Positions 60,108-64,000 of a stretch of 64,000 nucleotides of DNA are shown piece by piece. Each line of letters opens with the position of its first letter. The first letter of the stretch is position 1. A program made the translations under genes and the position numbers. Location: NCBI GenBank assembly GCA_030407005.1, contig JAUDYN010000009.1, positions 2,356,001 through 2,420,000 on the forward strand, in the 5' to 3' direction. The notes beneath the pieces are model-generated. The model was not told where the DNA came from and did no database searches. It saw nothing but the letters and a program-made list of their open reading frames with translations. The stretch comes from Desarmillaria ectypa. Lineage: Eukaryota > Basidiomycota > Agaricomycetes > Agaricales > Physalacriaceae.

Positions 60108-61467
60108 TGATGTGCTTGGTAACGGCGAGTGACAAAAGAATTAGGGAATGGCAATGAACACCAATCACACTAAACCTCTTACTACTCTACACTTAATCAC
60201 CAATATTGAATTCGGGCGGTTTCAAGTACGATGGAAGCACTCTGCAGACTTCAATAATCAAGTACAATTGTCTTAAAGACGTTTTATTCGTTACTAGTGA
60301 GTTTATACAAGGTACTACTCATACTAGTGGGGTGGGTAAGACACAATTGGATAAGAGTGACTTGGTTTAAGCTACTGTGCTCATTCTGACTGAAACTGCT
60401 TCAGACTGGTGGCGCTCTTGGCCCTATACTGCTTCCTACAAGTGATAAACACTTGACCAGTCGCACTCTTGGCTGACTAGTGGCGCTCTTGGCCTAAGAA
60501 TAAACTATAACTCCGAGAACTTTGCTTGAACTAACTTCAAAACACTCCGGACCTTTGCAGGACACAACAGTGACTCTAATGGACTTCAATTCAATGCAAT
60601 TCTATGGGTGACTTAGCGACTATTAATCACTTCATCGAGGTTAAGCACAAAAGCCTTTAATTGGGGACACCAGTTACTACCAGTGAGGGCTCAACTGCGG
60701 GGATGGCTTGCCTGCCTTGCATGAGTGCCCATCCCACTACTTATATACTACTGAGGCAGAACTATAAATATCATCTGGGTATAGGGTATATTGGTAAGGA
60801 TTTCTTGGCTAGTCACGAATAATGGTGAATAATCACACAATAGTCGGTCTAGTCTGTTTTCTTTTCAAATATTCGGTCTAGAGACTCCACAGTTGGTCTT
60901 TCCGCACCCTTGGCACAACTACATGCCCTAGTAACACGGTTATATGAATACCTGGATATTGGTGCCTGTAACAGTCATCCAATCATGATCAAGAGTGCAG
61001 TCCAGCTACACTAGTATCAATCATAAGAGATCTATATTGAAATAGTCGGATCTGGGCTCAAGGTTAATCCATTCCTAATTTATTTCTAAGTCCTGTTTCA
61101 AGATTGCCATGTGACTAGTTATCCTGACTTAGGCGTTTATGCCAAGTCTGGGCTGCTAGTGACAGAACTTCATGAGATCTGTGTACTCTGCTCCTGGTTT
61201 TTGTGTGCTAGTAGCATCCTTCATTTGCTAGTGGCTGTATTTCACTTAGTCCTGCTAGCATTCGAGTTACTAGTCTGGCTGGCTGGTAGATTTAACCCAC
61301 TAATGGTGTTGCATCTAAGTCCTGGCTCTACCAGTTGCTTACTGCTTTTAACTATCAGCTCGAAGCCTCAGCTATAGTCCTCTATGTATCACTAGTATAG
61401 GATAGATGTGCAATAGTATTGTTACAAAATTGCAAAATCTAGGTGTGAATGCGTAGACGGCATATCA
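60108..61467 (+). repeat. 1360-bp LTR-like repeat, copy 2 (family A)
   Basis: Same length and ends (TGATGTGC...GCATATCA) as 1987-3346, differing at scattered single bases. Left flank is the RT of a minus-strand gypsy copy, right flank the Gag/protease region of a plus-strand copy. Flanking pentamers GAACG and TCATG do not match. TGGTGCC at 61475 could be a primer-binding site if this is the 5' LTR of the element on the right, but seven bases intervene. Confidence 0.85.
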
Positions 61468-64000
61468 TCATGAGTGGTGCCGGCCGACGAAAAGGAACAG
61501 GATCCTGCTAGCGCCCAGGCGGTAAGGAGGGGGCATTTCAGCAGAACCACTATCATCGAAGTACCCGACAAAGAAGACAACACAGCTTTTAGGATGTGGC
61601 AAGTCAGCCAATCCAAAGCCAGTACCCTGATATCCAGAACACTGGAATCACAGAACATTGACCTTCCGAATGCAAGGGGAAGCGTCAAACCCGACACCTA
61701 TCCTAACAAGGGGGTATCAGATGCTTCCGAATGCACGGGGAAGCAAGACAAGTCTTCTGAATGAACAGGGAAGCAGAACAACTTCCAATGGTTTAGACCA
61801 TTCAGAATGGACTGGACAATGCATGCAGTACGCGACTCCAAGAATGTGGCAATCGCCAAGGTGGTTCTCTCCATTTGGGCACATCCCAAAAGACTTGGAG
61901 AAATCAATGATGAGCTTATTCAAAGCTTGAAAACAGGAGGGAGTATAGCCCAAAAACAGCTCTACGAATTACACGAACCAATTCAGTATATTTGCAGTAC
62001 CAAAAGTTCCGGATGGGACTTCTTGGTGGACATCCAAATTTCCCCATGTACTGGGAAACAGACACTGACAACCCGAGCGTTGTTGGATAGTGGCTGCACA
62101 GGCAGCTCTATCAACTGAACCTATGTCCAACAACATTGGTTGGACACCAGAAAGGCCACAGCCCCTATACCGGTCTATAATGCTGACGGAACGTGCAACA
62201 ACGCAGGGGATGTTACAGAATTCGTAGAACTCTGAATGACCATTGGAGGACATAGCGAACAAATTGACCTTGCAGTCACTGATCTAGGCTCCAAGACTGT
62301 GTACTTGGGCCATGACTGGCTTAAACGCCACAATCCTTTCATCAACTGGAAAGCGGGGACCTTGACATTTGGACGATGTCACTGTGTCCAAAACCAATTC
62401 ACTCTACCAGACGCAGATGAAGAAGATCGATGGGACAAAGAGCTCGAGGAAGGAGAAAGTATTCTTGCTGTCAATATGCAAGAAGAAATCATCCTTCATG
62501 CCATCCATCATGCAAACGAGTTGGCCGCAGCTGCCAACGCTGAAAAACTGAAACAAACATTTGAGGAACTAGTACCTCCTCAGTACCAGAGTTTCAGAGA
62601 TCTATTCTCCAAAGAAAGTTTCGACGAGTTACCAGAAAGAAGATCTTGGGACCACGCAATCGAATTGGTCCCCAATGCGAAATCGACCTTGGACTGCAAG
62701 GTTTACCCACTCAATCGAAATGAGCAAGAACAATTGGTCAAGTTCTTAGATGAGAACTTGGACTTGGGACGTATTTGTCCCTCAAAATCTCCTTTTGCCT
62801 CTCCCTTCTTCTTCATTAAGAAAAAGGACGGCTCCTTATGACCAGTCCAGGACTACTGGAAACTGAATGAAATGGCGATCAAGAATCATTATCCCCTTCT
62901 GCTCATTTCCGAGTTAATTGACAAATTATGCAGAGCCAAGCAGTTCTCCAAGTTGGACGTTCATTGGGGCTACAACAATGTCCATATTCGAGACAGAGAT
63001 GAAGAAAAAGCCATGGACAGAACTAATCGAGGGTTCTTTGAGCCAACAGTTATGTTTTTTGGACTTACAAATTCACCAGCCACGTTCCAGTGGATGATGA
63101 ACAACATATTCAAGGATTTGATCACCAGAGGAAAAGTCACAATTTACCTCAACGATATACTCATATTCACCAAATCCTTGTCAGAACACCAAGATGCTGT
63201 ACAACAAGTACTCCAACATCTTCGAGAGAACAAATTGTTCCTCAAAGCCGAGAAATGCGAGTTCGAGGTACTCGAGACCGAATACCTTGGAGTTATCATC
63301 AGCGAAGATGCCATTCACATGGATCCAGTCAAGATTGCGGGTATAGCTGAGTGGCCGACTCTGACAAAAAAGAAGGAGCTACAATCCTTTTTAGGATTCA
63401 CAAACTTTTACCAAAAGTTCATCAAGGACTACTCCAAGATAGTATGACCCCTTACTCAGTTAACGGGAAAAGTAGACTGGAAATGGGGATCAGAACAGGA
63501 ACAAGTGTTTAATCAACTGAAAAAATTGATGACAACAAACATAGTCCTTACGATTCCCTCGGACAATGGAAAGTTCCGAGTCAAAGCCGACGCCAGTGAT
63601 GGAGCCATTGGTGCCATCCTAAGTCAAGAAAGGGAAGGCAAATGGAGACCAGTCGCCTTCATGTCAAAAGCGCTCACCGTCACTGAGCGAAATTACAAAA
63701 TCTATGACAAGGAACTGCTAGCAATCATGCTGGCATTAGAGGAATGGCGTCACTACCTTATGGGCGCCAAAGAGACCATGGAGATCTGGACTGACCACCA
63801 GAATCTCCAATACTTCCGGAAACCCCAGAAGTTGAATCGCTGACAAGCTCGGTGGGTCACCGAACTAGCAGAGTACCACTTTGTTCTTCAACACAAAGCT
63901 GGAACCACTAATCAGAAGGCTGATCTTCTCAGCAGATGAGATGATCATGATCAGGGAAAAGAAGACAATCAAGATGTTGTCGTCTTATCCCCAGAACATT
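61468..64000 (+). pseudogene. Ty3/gypsy chromovirus, copy 2: protease, RT, RNase H
   Basis: One frame throughout, running off the window. Gag remains only as a short stretch without a zinc knuckle. Protease: ALLDSGCTGSSIN, then PIPVYNADGTCN and TVYLGHDWLKRHNPFINW. RT: FASPFFFIKKKDGSL, FSKLDVHWGYNNV, FFGLTNSPATFQWMMN, YLNDILIF (the YLDD catalytic pair is damaged, D to N), LGFTNFYQKFI. RNase H: VKADASDGAIGAILSQER, WTDHQNLQYF. Seven in-frame stops, all TGA (61762, 62116, 62233, 62839, 63445, 63841, 63937), most where Arg is expected; no frameshift. About 90 percent similar by eye to copy 1 in the shared RT-RNase H part. Confidence 0.93.

Noticed and set aside
1..64000. CRISPR arrays, rRNA or tRNA genes
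   Set aside because: None seen; the repeats present are LTRs, low-complexity tracts and duplicated genes.

Overview
The window is nuclear DNA from a filamentous basidiomycete, most likely an agaricomycete. Genes carry many short (about 46-70 nt) GT-AG introns. Two genes encode DUF6535 membrane proteins, and there is a fungal DUF262 protein, an agaricomycete-type seven-helix membrane protein and Ser/Thr-rich surface proteins. A large share of the sequence is Ty1/copia and Ty3/gypsy-chromovirus retrotransposons with CpG-decay mutations. All gene models are hand-spliced from the sequence and unsupported by transcripts.

Layout. 1-5575 is a copia element (5' LTR cut by the window edge) whose integrase is replaced by a 1360-bp LTR-like repeat; an inverted solo copia LTR follows at 6790-7093. 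8.2-16.9 kb holds two aldo/keto reductases, a small secreted protein and a broken SAM-methyltransferase. 17.4-27.7 kb holds two DUF6535 proteins with a GPI-type Ser/Thr-rich protein between them; the second is bracketed by inverted solo LTRs with perfect target duplications. 29.5-36.9 kb is a decay zone: a broken DUF262 paralogue, a broken single-pass membrane protein and a siderophore-type MFS transporter carrying a solo LTR and a TIR-like insertion. 37-45.3 kb is a tandem array of single-pass surface proteins, two apparently intact, the rest broken. 45.6-47.2 kb is a seven-helix protein with a solo LTR in its first intron. 49.5-50.5 kb is an HNH-type nuclease pseudogene and 52.7-54.4 kb an intact DUF262 gene.

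From the DUF262 stop codon onward the sequence changes abruptly: 54366-57480 is almost free of CpG, and 57-64 kb holds two decayed chromovirus copies in opposite orientation around a second 1360-bp LTR-like repeat. The open frames of these elements are broken almost only by TGA codons where relatives have Arg, with Arg to Cys/His changes, as expected of methyl-CpG deamination.

Themes: (1) an expanding and decaying family of surface proteins whose cytosolic tails end in coiled coils and/or PPxY motifs; (2) a eukaryotic DUF262 gene, with two tiny exons, near an HNH nuclease remnant; (3) a 248-bp solo LTR family in which all three copies sit inside genes; (4) strong CpG erosion with sharp edges.
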